Origin: Sphingomonas sp. CFBP 13720
GTDB taxonomy: Bacteria; Pseudomonadota; Alphaproteobacteria; Sphingomonadales; Sphingomonadaceae
Direction: 5' to 3'
NCBI RefSeq assembly: GCF_014842075.1
Contig: NZ_JACYVA010000002.1
Location: forward strand, 186,001 to 250,000
DNA length: 64,000 bases
A model generated the notes under the pieces. The model was not told where the DNA came from. It did no database searches and worked only from the letters and a program-made list of their open reading frames with translations. Within the stretch, counting starts at the first letter, position 1, and each line of letters begins with the position of its first letter. Below are positions 45,780 through 54,899 of this stretch, one piece after another. Both the position numbers and the translations under genes were made by a program.

Positions 45780-46664
45780 ATGACCGAAGCCGACTTCGTC
45801 GCCGCGCTGCGTACCCTGCCCCTTCACGCCGCCGCGCACGACCTGCGCGACGATACCGCGCATTTGGGCGACCTGATCCTGACCAAGGACATGATCGTGC
45901 AGGGCGTTCATTTCCTCGATACCGATCCGGCGAAGGACGTCGCGTGGAAGCTGGTAGCGACCAACCTGTCCGATCTGGCGGCAAAGGGCGCGACGCCGGT
46001 GGGAGCGATGCTCGGCTATCCGGTCGGCGAGGATGCGTGGGACCGTGCGTTCCTGAGCGGACTTGATGTCGTGTTGCGGCGGTTCGACTGCCCGTTGCTG
46101 GGGGGCGATACGGTGCGGTTGCCCGTCGGTGCGCCGCGCATGTTGTCGCTGACCGCGATCGGGCGCGCGCAGAACGCGCCTCGCCGCGACGGCGCATGCG
46201 CGGGCGACGCGTTGTGGGTGACGGGGACGATCGGCGATGCCGGCGCAGGGCTGGCGATCGCGCAAGGTGCGGCGGGTCCGTCGCGGTTGCTGGCGCGGTA
46301 TCGCCGCCCCGAACCCCGTCTCGCCGAAGGATGCGCGCTGGCACCCGTGGTGCACGCGATGATGGACGTGTCGGACGGCCTGCTGATCGATGCGGCGCGT
46401 ATGGCGGCGGCGAGCGGGCTGGCCGTGAGAGTCGATATGGCCGCCGTGCCGCTATCGCCGGAGCTGGTCGCGTTCGGCCACGACGCGCTGGCGGCGGCGA
46501 CGGCCGGCGACGATTACGAACTGTTGTTCGCCTGTCCCGTCGATACGGTGCCGCCGGTCGGCGCGACGCGCGTCGGCACGTTCGCGGCGGGCAGCGGATT
46601 GACGCTGGTACAGGATGGCACCCCGGTGCCCCTGCCTGATCGGCTCGGTTATACCCATGGCTGA
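45780..46664 (+). CDS. thiL: Thiamine-monophosphate kinase
   Basis: ThiL phosphorylates thiamine monophosphate to the pyrophosphate cofactor. This 294-residue protein has the ThiL/PurM fold landmarks: RDDTAHL and [11 protein letters not shown] near the N-terminus, [43 protein letters not shown] and [16 protein letters not shown] 45780 lacks an obvious SD; a GTG at 45762 directly after a G-rich stretch is an alternative start. It is divergent from hisG by 48 bp and lies 126 bp before hppA. Confidence 0.94.
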   Translation: MTEADFVAALRTLPLHAAAHDLRDDTAHLGDLILTKDMIVQGVHFLDTDPAKDVAWKLVATNLSDLAAKGATPVGAMLGYPVGEDAWDRAFLSGLDVVLRRFDCPLLGGDTVRLPVGAPRMLSLTAIGRAQNAPRRDGACAGDALWVTGTIGDAGAGLAIAQGAAGPSRLLARYRRPEPRLAEGCALAPVVHAMMDVSDGLLIDAARMAAASGLAVRVDMAAVPLSPELVAFGHDALAAATAGDDYELLFACPVDTVPPVGATRVGTFAAGSGLTLVQDGTPVPLPDRLGYTHG

Positions 46665-46790
46665 CCGGTCTTCGCTACGTCGAAGGCGATCTTGCCCCTT
46701 GCGCCGTTTCCCCATCCGCATAAGCTGCCGCGCACTGGGTTCGACCCGACGACACAGCCGGGCGATCCTCCACAGGAGGGGATTTGGCGC

Positions 46791-48965
46791 ATGACGTTCG
46801 TCTATCTTGCCATGCTTTGCGGCGTGGTCGCGGTGCTGTACGGCATTGTCACCAGCATCCAGGTGCTGCGCGCATCGCCCGGCGACGCCCGGATGCAGGA
46901 TATTGCCGCCGCGATCCAGGAAGGGGCCAAGGCCTATCTGGGCCGGCAATATCGCACCATCGCGATCGTCGGCGTCATCGTCGCCATCCTGTTGTTCCCG
47001 ACCCTCGGCCCGTTGTCGACCGTCGCCTTCCTGATCGGCGCGATCCTGTCGGGCGTGGCCGGCTATGTCGGCATGGAGATATCGGTGCGGGCGAACGTCC
47101 GCACGGCAGAAGCAGCGCGCGGCAGTCTTCAGGGCGGGCTGACGCTGGCGTTCCGATCCGGCGCGATCACCGGCATGCTGGTCGCCGGGCTGGGGCTACT
47201 GTCGATCGCGGGTGTGTTCTGGTATCTGGTCGCCATCGCCGGTCACGGTCCGGGCGACCGCGAGATCGTCGAGGCGTTGACCGCGCTGGCGTTCGGCGCA
47301 TCGCTCATCTCGATCTTCGCGCGGCTGGGCGGCGGCATCTTTACCAAGGCGGCGGACGTCGGTGCCGATCTGGTGGGCAAGGTGGAAGCGGGCATCCCGG
47401 AGGACGATCCGCGCAACCCCGCCGTCATCGCCGACAATGTCGGCGACAATGTCGGCGATTGCGCAGGCATGGCTGCTGATCTGTTCGAAACCTATGTCGT
47501 CACCATCGGCCTGACCATGGTGTCGATCGCGCTGCTGGTACAGGCACCGCCCGAACAATTGCTGCGGCTGATGGCGCTGCCGCTGATCGTCGGCGGTGTG
47601 TGTATCCTGACCTCGATCGTCGGGACCTATATGGTCCGGCTGGGGCGTGGATCGATCATGGGGGCGCTGTACAAGGGTTTCTGGACCACCGTCATCCTCG
47701 CCATCCCGGCGATCTATCTGGTCAGCCAACAAACGCTGGGCGACCTGAACGCGGTCATCGGCGGTGCCGGGTTCCTCGACCCCGCAGGCGATACGCTGAC
47801 CGTGGAGGGCGCGGCGGGTTCGCAGGCGGCAGCGGTCAGCGGACAGGCGTTCACCGGGATGGACCTGTTCTGGTGCATGATGATCGGGCTAGGCGTCACC
47901 GGGGCGCTGGTGTGGATCACCGAATATTACACCGGCACCGCCTATCGCCCGGTCAAATCGATCGCGAAGGCCAGCGTCACCGGCCACGGCACCAACGTGA
48001 TCCAGGGGCTTGCGATCAGCCTTGAATCGACTGCGCTGCCGACGCTGGTGATCGTGATCGCGGTGATCGCGTCGTACCAGCTGGCGGGGATCATCGGCGT
48101 CGCGTTCGCCGCCACCGCGCTGCTGGCGCTGGCCGGCATGGTCGTCGCGCTCGACGCGTACGGCCCGGTCACCGACAATGCCGGCGGCATCGCCGAAATG
48201 GCGAACCTTCCGGACGAGGTGCGCCACCGCACCGACGCGCTGGACGCGGTCGGCAACACGACGAAGGCGGTGACGAAGGGCTATGCGATCGGGTCGGCGG
48301 CACTGGCGGCGCTGGTGCTGTTCGGGGCGTACACCACCGATCTGAAACTGTTCTTTCCCGACCTGACCGTCGATTTTTCGCTGTCCAACCCGTACGTCAT
48401 CGTCGGGCTGCTGCTGGGCGCGCTGCTGCCGTACCTGTTCGGGGCGTTCGGCATGACGGCGGTCGGTCGTGCGGCGGGATCGGTGGTGGAGGATGTCCGC
48501 GCACAGTTCCGCGACGATCCCGGCATCATGGCGGGCACCAGCCGCCCCGATTACGGCCGCACCGTCGATATCGTCACCCGCGCCGCGATCCGTGAGATGA
48601 TCGTCCCCTCGCTGCTGCCGGTCTTGTCGCCGATCGCGGTCTATTACGTCATGACGTGGGTCGCCGGACAGGCGCAGGGCTTCGCGACGCTGGGCGCGAT
48701 GCTGCTGGGCGTGATCGTGTCGGGGCTGTTCGTCGCGATTTCGATGACCAGCGGCGGCGGCGCATGGGACAATGCCAAGAAATATATCGAGGACGGCAAT
48801 CACGGCGGCAAGGGATCGGAAGCACACAAGGCGGCGATCACCGGCGATACCGTCGGCGATCCGTACAAGGACACCGCCGGCCCGGCGGTCAATCCGATGA
48901 TCAAGATCACCAATATCGTGGCGTTGCTGTTGCTGACCGCGCTGGCGGGCGGCGGCGCGGGATAG
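46791..48965 (+). CDS. hppA: K+-independent H+-translocating inorganic pyrophosphatase
   Basis: HppA couples pyrophosphate hydrolysis to proton pumping across the inner membrane. The 724-residue protein has about 15-16 membrane helices. The pyrophosphate site is visible in [39 protein letters not shown], and the C-terminal [13 protein letters not shown] with [25 protein letters not shown] carries Lys where K+-dependent enzymes have Ala, so it belongs to the K+-independent class. The SD AGGAGGGG lies a little far (~10 nt) from ATG 46791. It follows thiL. Confidence 0.97.
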   Translation: MTFVYLAMLCGVVAVLYGIVTSIQVLRASPGDARMQDIAAAIQEGAKAYLGRQYRTIAIVGVIVAILLFPTLGPLSTVAFLIGAILSGVAGYVGMEISVRANVRTAEAARGSLQGGLTLAFRSGAITGMLVAGLGLLSIAGVFWYLVAIAGHGPGDREIVEALTALAFGASLISIFARLGGGIFTKAADVGADLVGKVEAGIPEDDPRNPAVIADNVGDNVGDCAGMAADLFETYVVTIGLTMVSIALLVQAPPEQLLRLMALPLIVGGVCILTSIVGTYMVRLGRGSIMGALYKGFWTTVILAIPAIYLVSQQTLGDLNAVIGGAGFLDPAGDTLTVEGAAGSQAAAVSGQAFTGMDLFWCMMIGLGVTGALVWITEYYTGTAYRPVKSIAKASVTGHGTNVIQGLAISLESTALPTLVIVIAVIASYQLAGIIGVAFAATALLALAGMVVALDAYGPVTDNAGGIAEMANLPDEVRHRTDALDAVGNTTKAVTKGYAIGSAALAALVLFGAYTTDLKLFFPDLTVDFSLSNPYVIVGLLLGALLPYLFGAFGMTAVGRAAGSVVEDVRAQFRDDPGIMAGTSRPDYGRTVDIVTRAAIREMIVPSLLPVLSPIAVYYVMTWVAGQAQGFATLGAMLLGVIVSGLFVAISMTSGGGAWDNAKKYIEDGNHGGKGSEAHKAAITGDTVGDPYKDTAGPAVNPMIKITNIVALLLLTALAGGGAG

Positions 48966-49255
48966 GATCGATGGCCGGTCGCGATGGGCGGCGGCCGGCC
49001 GACATGCCGTGCTTCGATCGGTTCGTGGAACCCGCACGGTCCTTTTTGGCGCATCGGCCCTCAAACGGTACGAACGGCCTGTTGACCCGCCGCACTGCCA
49101 GCCGATCTGCCCGACCCGCTCAACCCGAGCGCCACATACCGTAAGACGATTGCACTCCGTCCCAAGCCGTTTCACAACCGCCGCGACGCGCGGGGGGCTG
49201 CGACGTCGCCGGGGCATCGGACCGCTCCCGGCCGTACGGGGGGAGATCGACGTCG
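48966..49255. other. 290-bp intergenic region
   Basis: Between hppA and the S9 peptidase gene I see no credible gene. A G/C-rich imperfect hairpin (about 48970-49002, GGCCGGTCGC... with GCGGCCGGCC) follows hppA and may act as its terminator; no T-tract is present. Confidence 0.4.
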
Positions 49256-51193
49256 ATGCGTTATGGATTGCTGTTGGGGCTGGCCGTCGCCGGAACCGCA
49301 TTCGCCGGAATGCCGCCGCAGGCGACCCCGACTCCGCCCGCCGCAAGCGCGCCGATCCCAGTGGAGGTATTCGCCGCACCCCCCGCGATCGAAACGCCGA
49401 AGCTGTCGCCCGACGGTACGCTGGTGGTGTCGAAACATGTGATCGGCGGAAAACAGACGCTGGTCGTGACGCCGCTGTTCGGCGGCGGCGCACCGCGCTC
49501 GCTGGGCGCGGGCGACGATCTGGACATCAACTGGTGGCGGTGGGTCAATGACGGCTGGCTGGTCATCGGTGTCGGCACGCAGATGAAGCTGTACGGCATC
49601 GATGTGTACGTCACCCGCGTGATCGGGTTGAGCGCGGACATGAAGACGGTGAACCGCATCGCCTGGGACAAATCCGGGCTGCGCGCCGACGACGTGCTGT
49701 GGACCGCGAAGGACGGAACGCCGCGCATCCTCCTGTCGCGTCAGACCGGGATCGATGCGGAAGACGACTGGAACCCTTCGGTATTCGAGGTCGATGTATC
49801 GACCGGCAAGTCGCGCCGGGTCGCATCCGGCATTCCCAATGTCCGCGACTGGTATGCCGACGGCAACGGACAGGTGCGCGCGGCGTATCGATATGACGAT
49901 GCCGTGCGCAAATCGGCGCTGCTCTACCGCGCGAACAATGCCGAATCGTTTCGCGTCATCGCCCGCAAGACGCGCAAGGACAGCGACGGGTTGACCATCC
50001 CGCTCACCTTCCGCACCGATGGCACCGCGATCGCTTTCGACGATGCCGACGGCTACACCGCCGTCTATCAGGTGTCGCTGCCCGATCTCGCGCCGGTCAA
50101 GAAGCTGTATTCGCTCGATGGATATGACGTTGATTCGATCTTCGACAATGCGGCGGAAAACGACATCGCCGGCGTCGCGGTCACCGATCGCTACAGCCGT
50201 GCCGTCTGGTTCGATGAAACGCTCAAGACCTTGCAGGGCCATGTCGACAAGGCGGTCGGCAGCCGCCGGGCGCGGATCGTGTCGTGGAACCAGGCGCGCA
50301 CCCGCTTCCTGATCGAGGTCGGATCGCCGTCGCAGGCTGGCGCGCTCTATTACTGGGACAGCGCGGGCGATCGCATGCAACGCATCGCGTGGAACAGCAG
50401 CAGCCTGCAGGCGCGCGTCCTCTCCCCGGTGACCACGATCCGCTATGCCGCGCGCGACGGCACGTCGATCGAATCGGTGCTGACCATGCCGCGCCACCGT
50501 GTGGGTCAGAAGAACCTGCCGCTGATCGTCATGCCGCACGGCGGCCCGGCGGCGCGCGACAGCGAAGGCTGGGACTGGTGGTCGCAATATCTGGCGGAGC
50601 TGGGCTATGTCGTGATCCAGCCCAATTATCGCGGGTCGTCGGGCTATGGCGAGGTCTTTTCACGCAAGGGGGCCGGCGAATGGGGCCTCAAGATGCAGGA
50701 CGATCTGAACGATGCCGTCACGCATCTGGCGAAGGAAGGCATTGCCGATCCCAAACGCGTCTGCATGGTCGGCGCGTCCTATGGCGGCTATGCCGCGATG
50801 CGCGCGGCGCAGCGTGACGGCGCGCTGTATCGATGTGCCGTGTCCTATGCCGGCGTCTCCGACCTCGAAACGCTGCGCAAATATGACGGCCAGTTCCTCA
50901 ACGGCCGCGCGATCGGCGACTGGCTGCGGCAACAGGCTCCCGATTTCAAGGCGATCTCGCCCCGCTTCGGCGCGGCAAGCTTTTCGACACCGATCCTGCT
51001 GTTGCACGGCAAACTCGACAAGCGCGTGCCGGTGAACCAGTCGCGCATGCTGGCGTCCGAACTGCGCCGCGCGGGCAAGCCGCATCAATATATCGAACAG
51101 CCGCTGGGCGACCATTTCTTCAGCCGTGGCGAAGACCGGCTGCAATTCCTGAAGGCGATGGCCGATTTCCTGAAGGTGCATAATCCGGCCTGA
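49256..51193 (+). CDS. S9 family prolyl-oligopeptidase-like peptidase, exported
   Basis: A 645-residue serine peptidase. It has a signal peptide (MRYGLLLGLAVAGTAFAG), a seven-bladed-propeller-like region (res ~40-390) and a C-terminal alpha/beta-hydrolase domain. The catalytic triad is Ser508 in GASYGGY, Asp588 in GKLDKRVP and His620 in LGDHFFS. The NYRGSSGYGEVF stretch is typical for acylaminoacyl peptidase/DPP-type members. It probably degrades oligopeptides in the periplasm. The 290 bp before it hold no gene. Confidence 0.94.
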   Translation: MRYGLLLGLAVAGTAFAGMPPQATPTPPAASAPIPVEVFAAPPAIETPKLSPDGTLVVSKHVIGGKQTLVVTPLFGGGAPRSLGAGDDLDINWWRWVNDGWLVIGVGTQMKLYGIDVYVTRVIGLSADMKTVNRIAWDKSGLRADDVLWTAKDGTPRILLSRQTGIDAEDDWNPSVFEVDVSTGKSRRVASGIPNVRDWYADGNGQVRAAYRYDDAVRKSALLYRANNAESFRVIARKTRKDSDGLTIPLTFRTDGTAIAFDDADGYTAVYQVSLPDLAPVKKLYSLDGYDVDSIFDNAAENDIAGVAVTDRYSRAVWFDETLKTLQGHVDKAVGSRRARIVSWNQARTRFLIEVGSPSQAGALYYWDSAGDRMQRIAWNSSSLQARVLSPVTTIRYAARDGTSIESVLTMPRHRVGQKNLPLIVMPHGGPAARDSEGWDWWSQYLAELGYVVIQPNYRGSSGYGEVFSRKGAGEWGLKMQDDLNDAVTHLAKEGIADPKRVCMVGASYGGYAAMRAAQRDGALYRCAVSYAGVSDLETLRKYDGQFLNGRAIGDWLRQQAPDFKAISPRFGAASFSTPILLLHGKLDKRVPVNQSRMLASELRRAGKPHQYIEQPLGDHFFSRGEDRLQFLKAMADFLKVHNPA

Positions 51194-51364
51194 CGGCGGA
51201 TCGGCATGCTTGCCAACGTACGGCCGCCCGCCCATATCGGGTTTAGCCCACGACCGGCCGTGCAATGCGCGCGGCGGGTGCATGATGCTTTCCTTTTTTG
51301 CCGTTCGCGCGTATGGGGTGCCGCCCGGGAACCCCGCGCGGACGTTTTCATACGAGGTATTTGT

Positions 51365-51583
51365 TTGGCGAAGGAAGAACTTCTCGAAATGCGCGGCCAG
51401 GTGGTCGAGCTGTTGCCCAACGCGATGTTCCGCGTCCGGCTCGAGAACGATCACGAGATTCTGGGGCATACCGCCGGCAAGATGCGCAAGAACCGCATCC
51501 GCGTGCTGGTGGGCGACGAGGTGCTCGTCGAACTGACCCCCTATGACCTGACCAAGGGTCGCATCACCTACCGCTTCAAGTAA
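51365..51583 (+). CDS. infA: Translation initiation factor IF-1
   Basis: IF-1 blocks the ribosomal A site during initiation. This 72-residue protein is full length: [60 protein letters not shown] and [11 protein letters not shown] make up the OB-fold. The start codon is TTG 51365, placed 7 nt after GAGG; no in-frame ATG gives this length, and rare start codons are known for initiation factor genes. It heads the infA-maf-RNase-yacG block. Confidence 0.97.
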   Translation: MAKEELLEMRGQVVELLPNAMFRVRLENDHEILGHTAGKMRKNRIRVLVGDEVLVELTPYDLTKGRITYRFK

Positions 51584-51612
51584 GCGGTACGCGGCCGGAA
51601 GTGGCAGCGGCC

Positions 51613-52182
51613 ATGCGTCTGATCCTCGCCTCCACCTCGCCGCGTCGGCGCGATCTTCTCGCGCGGATCGGTGCCGTGCCCGATCGGGTCGTGGCACCCG
51701 ACATCGACGAGACGCCGTTGAAGGGCGAACTTCCGCGCCCCTATGCGCTGCGCCTTGCCGAGGCGAAGGCGCGCGCGATCGGTCCGGTCGACGGCACGGC
51801 GGTGCTGGCCGCCGATACCACCATCGCGGTCGGCCGCCGTATTCTTCCCCCCGCGATGACGCCCGACGTGCAGCGCGACCTGCTGTCGCTGTTGTCGGGT
51901 CGCCGCCATCATTGCATCACGGCGGTCTGCCTGCTGATGCCCGACGGACAGGCGCGCATCCGGGTGTGCGATACCGTCGTCACGTTCAAGCGGCTGGAAA
52001 CACGCGAAATCGATGCGTACCTCGCCTGTGGCGAAGGACTGGGGAAAGCGGGTGGCTATGCGATCCAGGGCCGGGCGGAGGCGTTCGTCCGCACGCTGGC
52101 CGGCAGCCATTCGGGCGTGATCGGCCTGCCGCTGTACGACACGCGCGCGCTGCTGGAAACGGCGGGCGTACCGCTTGGCTGA
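51613..52182 (+). CDS. maf: Maf family nucleoside triphosphate pyrophosphatase
   Basis: Maf proteins hydrolyse dTTP/UTP or modified nucleotides to monophosphates, a house-cleaning role. This 189-residue protein has LILASTSPRRRDLLARIG (the S-x-R-R motif), DIDETP, AEAKARAI, VLAADTTIAVG and the C-terminal GSHSGVIGLPLYDT. ATG 51613 matches the usual N-terminus MRLILAS; GTG 51601 is in frame. It is 29 bp after infA, and its last 8 bp overlap the RNase-like gene. Confidence 0.95.
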   Translation: MRLILASTSPRRRDLLARIGAVPDRVVAPDIDETPLKGELPRPYALRLAEAKARAIGPVDGTAVLAADTTIAVGRRILPPAMTPDVQRDLLSLLSGRRHHCITAVCLLMPDGQARIRVCDTVVTFKRLETREIDAYLACGEGLGKAGGYAIQGRAEAFVRTLAGSHSGVIGLPLYDTRALLETAGVPLG

Positions 52183-53149
52183 CTGGTGCGTCGAGCGCGG
52201 CATCGGTGAGGTCCGCGCCACGCGGATTGTCGATGGCGCGATCGTCGAGGCACGGATCGAACCCGACGACGCGCTGCGCGCCGGCACGATCCTGACGGCG
52301 CGTCTGGTCCGCCGCATGACGGTACGGAACGAAGGCATCGTCGCATGGGACGATGGCGAGGCGCTGCTCGCCCCCCTGCCCCGCGCCGTGACCGAAGGCG
52401 GCCTGTTGCGGATCGAGATCACCCGCCCCGCCCTCGACGAACCCGGCAAGCCCAAGCGCGCCCGTGCCCGTCCCGCCGCCCCCGACGCGGCGCCGGGCGA
52501 TGCGCCGTCGATCGCCGACCTGCCCGGCGCGCGGATCATGGGGCCGTTCGACCGCGATGTGCTGGGCGATGCGGGCTGGGCGATGCTGATCGAGGAAGCG
52601 TCGACGCGACAGGTCGCTTTTCCGGGCGGCGCGCTCAGCATCGCGCTGACCCCGGCCATGACGCTGATCGACATCGACGGCGAACTGGCCCCCGCCGATC
52701 TGTGCATCGCCGGTGCGCGCGCGGCGGGCGCGGCGATCGCGCGGCTCGACCTTGCCGGATCGATCGGCATCGACCTGCCCACCGTTGGGGACAAGGCGGT
52801 GCGGATCGCAGCGGCGGAGGCGATCGACGCCGTCCTTCCGCAACCGTTCGAACGTACCGCCGTCAACGGCTTCGGCTTCCTTCAGATCGTGCGACGGCGG
52901 ACCCGCGCCTCGCTCCCCGAACTGTTCGTGCAAGTGCCCGCGCATGCTCGTGCGCTGCTGCGACAGGCGGAACGGACCGGCGGCGCCGGCGAACGAACGC
53001 TCACCGCGCATCCGGCGGTCATCGCGGCAATCGCGGCGCGTCCAGACTGGATCGGCACCGTGGAACGCACCACGGGCGCGCCGCTTATCTTGCGGGCCGA
53101 ACCGCTGCTCGCCATATCGGCCGGACATGTCCAGGCCCGCTTCCCGTAA
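52175..53149 (+). CDS. Minimal RNase E/G-like protein
   Basis: A 324-residue protein related to the RNase E/G catalytic core but much shorter. Two Asp positions match the metal site: LIDIDGEL (~res 167-174) and GSIGIDLPTVGDKAVR (~198-213). RRRTRASL corresponds to the segment before the Zn-link. The N-terminal S1 domain is reduced or lost and no CPxC Zn-link is visible. A full-size RNase E is expected elsewhere. The start is TTG 52175 inside the maf gene, so it is coupled to maf, and the end overlaps yacG by 23 bp. rRNA or tRNA processing is plausible given infA and tRNA-Phe next to it. Confidence 0.82.
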   Translation: MADWCVERGIGEVRATRIVDGAIVEARIEPDDALRAGTILTARLVRRMTVRNEGIVAWDDGEALLAPLPRAVTEGGLLRIEITRPALDEPGKPKRARARPAAPDAAPGDAPSIADLPGARIMGPFDRDVLGDAGWAMLIEEASTRQVAFPGGALSIALTPAMTLIDIDGELAPADLCIAGARAAGAAIARLDLAGSIGIDLPTVGDKAVRIAAAEAIDAVLPQPFERTAVNGFGFLQIVRRRTRASLPELFVQVPAHARALLRQAERTGGAGERTLTAHPAVIAAIAARPDWIGTVERTTGAPLILRAEPLLAISAGHVQARFP

Positions 53150-53327
53150 ACCCTGTCCGCTGTGCGCCGCCCCGGCCCATGTGGACCACGCCCCGTTTTG
53201 CAGCCGTGGTTGTCGCGACCGCGACCTGCTCAACTGGCTGGGCGAAGGCTACCGGATTCCCGGCCCGGCGGCATCGCCACACGAAAACGACGAAACCGGG
53301 CTGGACAGCCGCGATCCGCGCGGCTAA
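53127..53327 (+). CDS. yacG: DNA gyrase inhibitor YacG
   Basis: A 66-residue zinc protein that in E. coli binds GyrB and inhibits gyrase. The four zinc ligands are C10, C13 (CPLC) and C25, C29 (CSRGC), followed by RDRDLLNWLGEGYRIPG, which is the conserved YacG body. ATG 53127 lies inside the end of the RNase-like gene, another translationally linked pair in the block. tRNA-Phe follows 28 bp later. Confidence 0.93.
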   Translation: MSRPASRKPCPLCAAPAHVDHAPFCSRGCRDRDLLNWLGEGYRIPGPAASPHENDETGLDSRDPRG

Positions 53328-53355
53328 CAGCGCCCTCTCTCCGGTCCGCCGGAAG

Positions 53356-53431
53356 GCCCGGATAGCTCAGTTGGTAGAGCATGCGACTGAAAATCGCAGT
53401 GTCGGCGGTTCGAATCCGTCTCCGGGCACCA
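53356..53431 (+). tRNA. tRNA-Phe (anticodon GAA)
   Basis: A complete 76-nt tRNA with encoded CCA. The acceptor arm GCCCGGA pairs with TCCGGGC, the D-arm is GCTC-AGTTGGTA-GAGC, and the anticodon arm TGCGA-CTGAAAA-TCGCA has GAA at 53389-53391. The T-arm GGCGG-TTCGAAT-CCGTC precedes discriminator A and CCA. It is likely co-transcribed with yacG. Confidence 0.97.
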
Positions 53432-53440
53432 CTTCCCTTC

Positions 53441-54196
53441 CTATAGTTTCGACAGCCGCGCCGCGACGACGGGGGTGAGCCGTGCAGCGATGCGGTCGAC
53501 GCCCTGCGCATTGGGATGGACGCCGTCGGGCAGCATCAACTGACGGTTGCCGATCACGCCCGCCAGAATGAACGGATCGAGCACCGCGTCGTATCGCTTG
53601 GCCATGTCCGGCCAGATACGGTTGAACTGGCCCGCATAATCGGGACCGAGATTCGGCGGGGCCATCATGCCGGTCAGGATCACCGGAATGTCGCGCCGTT
53701 CGAGCTCGTCGAGCATCGCCGTAAAATTCGCCCGTGTCTCGCTGGTGGGTAGTTGCCGCAACAGGTCGTTGCCGCCCAGCCCAAGCAGGACGAGGTCGGG
53801 CTTCCGATCCAGCCGGTCGAGCGTATAGGCCAGCCGTTGCCGTCCCGCCGCGCTGGTATCGCCCGAAATACCCGCATTGACGACGCGGGCGTTGATTCCT
53901 GCGGCACGCAACCCGTCCTGCAGATCGTCGGGCAGGCTGTCGCCACGCGCGAGGCCGTATCCGGCGTACAGGCTGTCACCGAACGCCAGCACCAGCCGTT
54001 CCGGTCCGGCGACCGTCGCCGTCCGGGTAGCGGCCGCCGCCGGGGTTGCCGATTCGGTCGCATTCACCGCCGGCCGCGTTTCGCCTTCGGACAGATCGGG
54101 TCCGCCGCACCCGCCGAGCAGCATCCCGCCTTGGAGAATGGCGAGCGCGCCCGCATATGTGACTGATCCCTGCTTCTTCACCGGCGTCTTTCCCAT
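53441..54196 (-). CDS. tesA: SGNH arylesterase/lysophospholipase (TesA-like), probable lipoprotein
   Basis: A 251-residue GDSL/SGNH esterase. The blocks are LAFGDSLYAGYG (Ser75), the Gly of NAGISGDTSA, LGLGGNDLLR and LPDGVHPNAQG, which supplies the catalytic Asp and His. A lipobox is visible (MLLGGC, Cys30), preceded by basic and hydrophobic segments, so an envelope location is likely. E. coli TesA hydrolyses acyl-CoA, lysophospholipids and esters. The start codons of this gene and ybbA overlap at CATG 54194-54197. The tesA-ybbA-ybbP arrangement is conserved across proteobacteria. Confidence 0.92.
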   Translation of the reverse strand: MGKTPVKKQGSVTYAGALAILQGGMLLGGCGGPDLSEGETRPAVNATESATPAAAATRTATVAGPERLVLAFGDSLYAGYGLARGDSLPDDLQDGLRAAGINARVVNAGISGDTSAAGRQRLAYTLDRLDRKPDLVLLGLGGNDLLRQLPTSETRANFTAMLDELERRDIPVILTGMMAPPNLGPDYAGQFNRIWPDMAKRYDAVLDPFILAGVIGNRQLMLPDGVHPNAQGVDRIAARLTPVVAARLSKL

Positions 54197-54899
54197 GCAA
54201 TCCAATTCCGACGATATGGTCATCGACGCGCGCGGTGTCACCCTGACGCTGGGCGAAGGCGACGCCGCGACGCCGATCCTGCACGGCATCGACCTGTCGG
54301 TCGCGGCGGGAAGCAGCGTCGCGCTGCTCGGTGCGTCGGGGTCGGGCAAGTCGTCGCTGATGGCCGTCCTGTCGGGGCTGGAGCGCGCGAGCGGCGGACA
54401 GGTCCGGATCGACGGCCTCGATTTCGGCAAGTTGGGTGAGGACGATCTGGCGCGCGCGCGGCGCGGACGGATCGGCATCGTGTTACAGGCATTCCATCTG
54501 CTGCCGACGATGACGGCGCTGGAGAACGTCGCCGTGCCGATGGAACTGGCCGGCGTCGCCGATGCCTTTGCCCGTGCGGAAGCCGAACTGGTCTCGGTCG
54601 GCCTCGCCCATCGCCTGACGCATTATCCGACGCAATTGTCGGGTGGGGAGCAGCAGCGTGTGGCGATCGCCCGCGCGCTCGCCGGTCGTCCCGCGCTGGT
54701 GTTCGCCGACGAACCGACCGGCAACCTCGATCGCACGACGGGGCAACAGATCATGGACCTGTTGTTCGAACGCCGTGCCGCGACCAACGCGACGCTGCTG
54801 GTCATCACGCATGATCCCGTGCTGGCGGAACGCTGCGACCGGGTGGTCGAACTGGCCGACGGGCGGATCGCGCGCGATACCGGCGCATCCGCATCGTGA
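54195..54899 (+). CDS. ybbA: ABC transporter ATP-binding protein YbbA
   Basis: A 234-residue ATPase of the LolD/MacB type. Walker A is GASGSGKSS, the Q-loop is VLQAFHLLP, the signature is LSGGEQQRV, and Walker B is LVFADEPTGNLD. It pairs with the FtsX-like permease YbbP. Whether the complex acts in lipoprotein, lipid or peptide export is not settled. ATG 54195 shares bases with the divergent tesA start; ATG 54216 (MVIDARG) is a credible alternative. The stop overlaps the ybbP start by 4 bp. Confidence 0.93.
   Translation: MQSNSDDMVIDARGVTLTLGEGDAATPILHGIDLSVAAGSSVALLGASGSGKSSLMAVLSGLERASGGQVRIDGLDFGKLGEDDLARARRGRIGIVLQAFHLLPTMTALENVAVPMELAGVADAFARAEAELVSVGLAHRLTHYPTQLSGGEQQRVAIARALAGRPALVFADEPTGNLDRTTGQQIMDLLFERRAATNATLLVITHDPVLAERCDRVVELADGRIARDTGASAS

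Noticed and set aside
53356..53431. tRNA-Phe as an integration site
   Set aside because: No integrase or repeated tRNA end is found next to it; the neighbours are conserved housekeeping genes.
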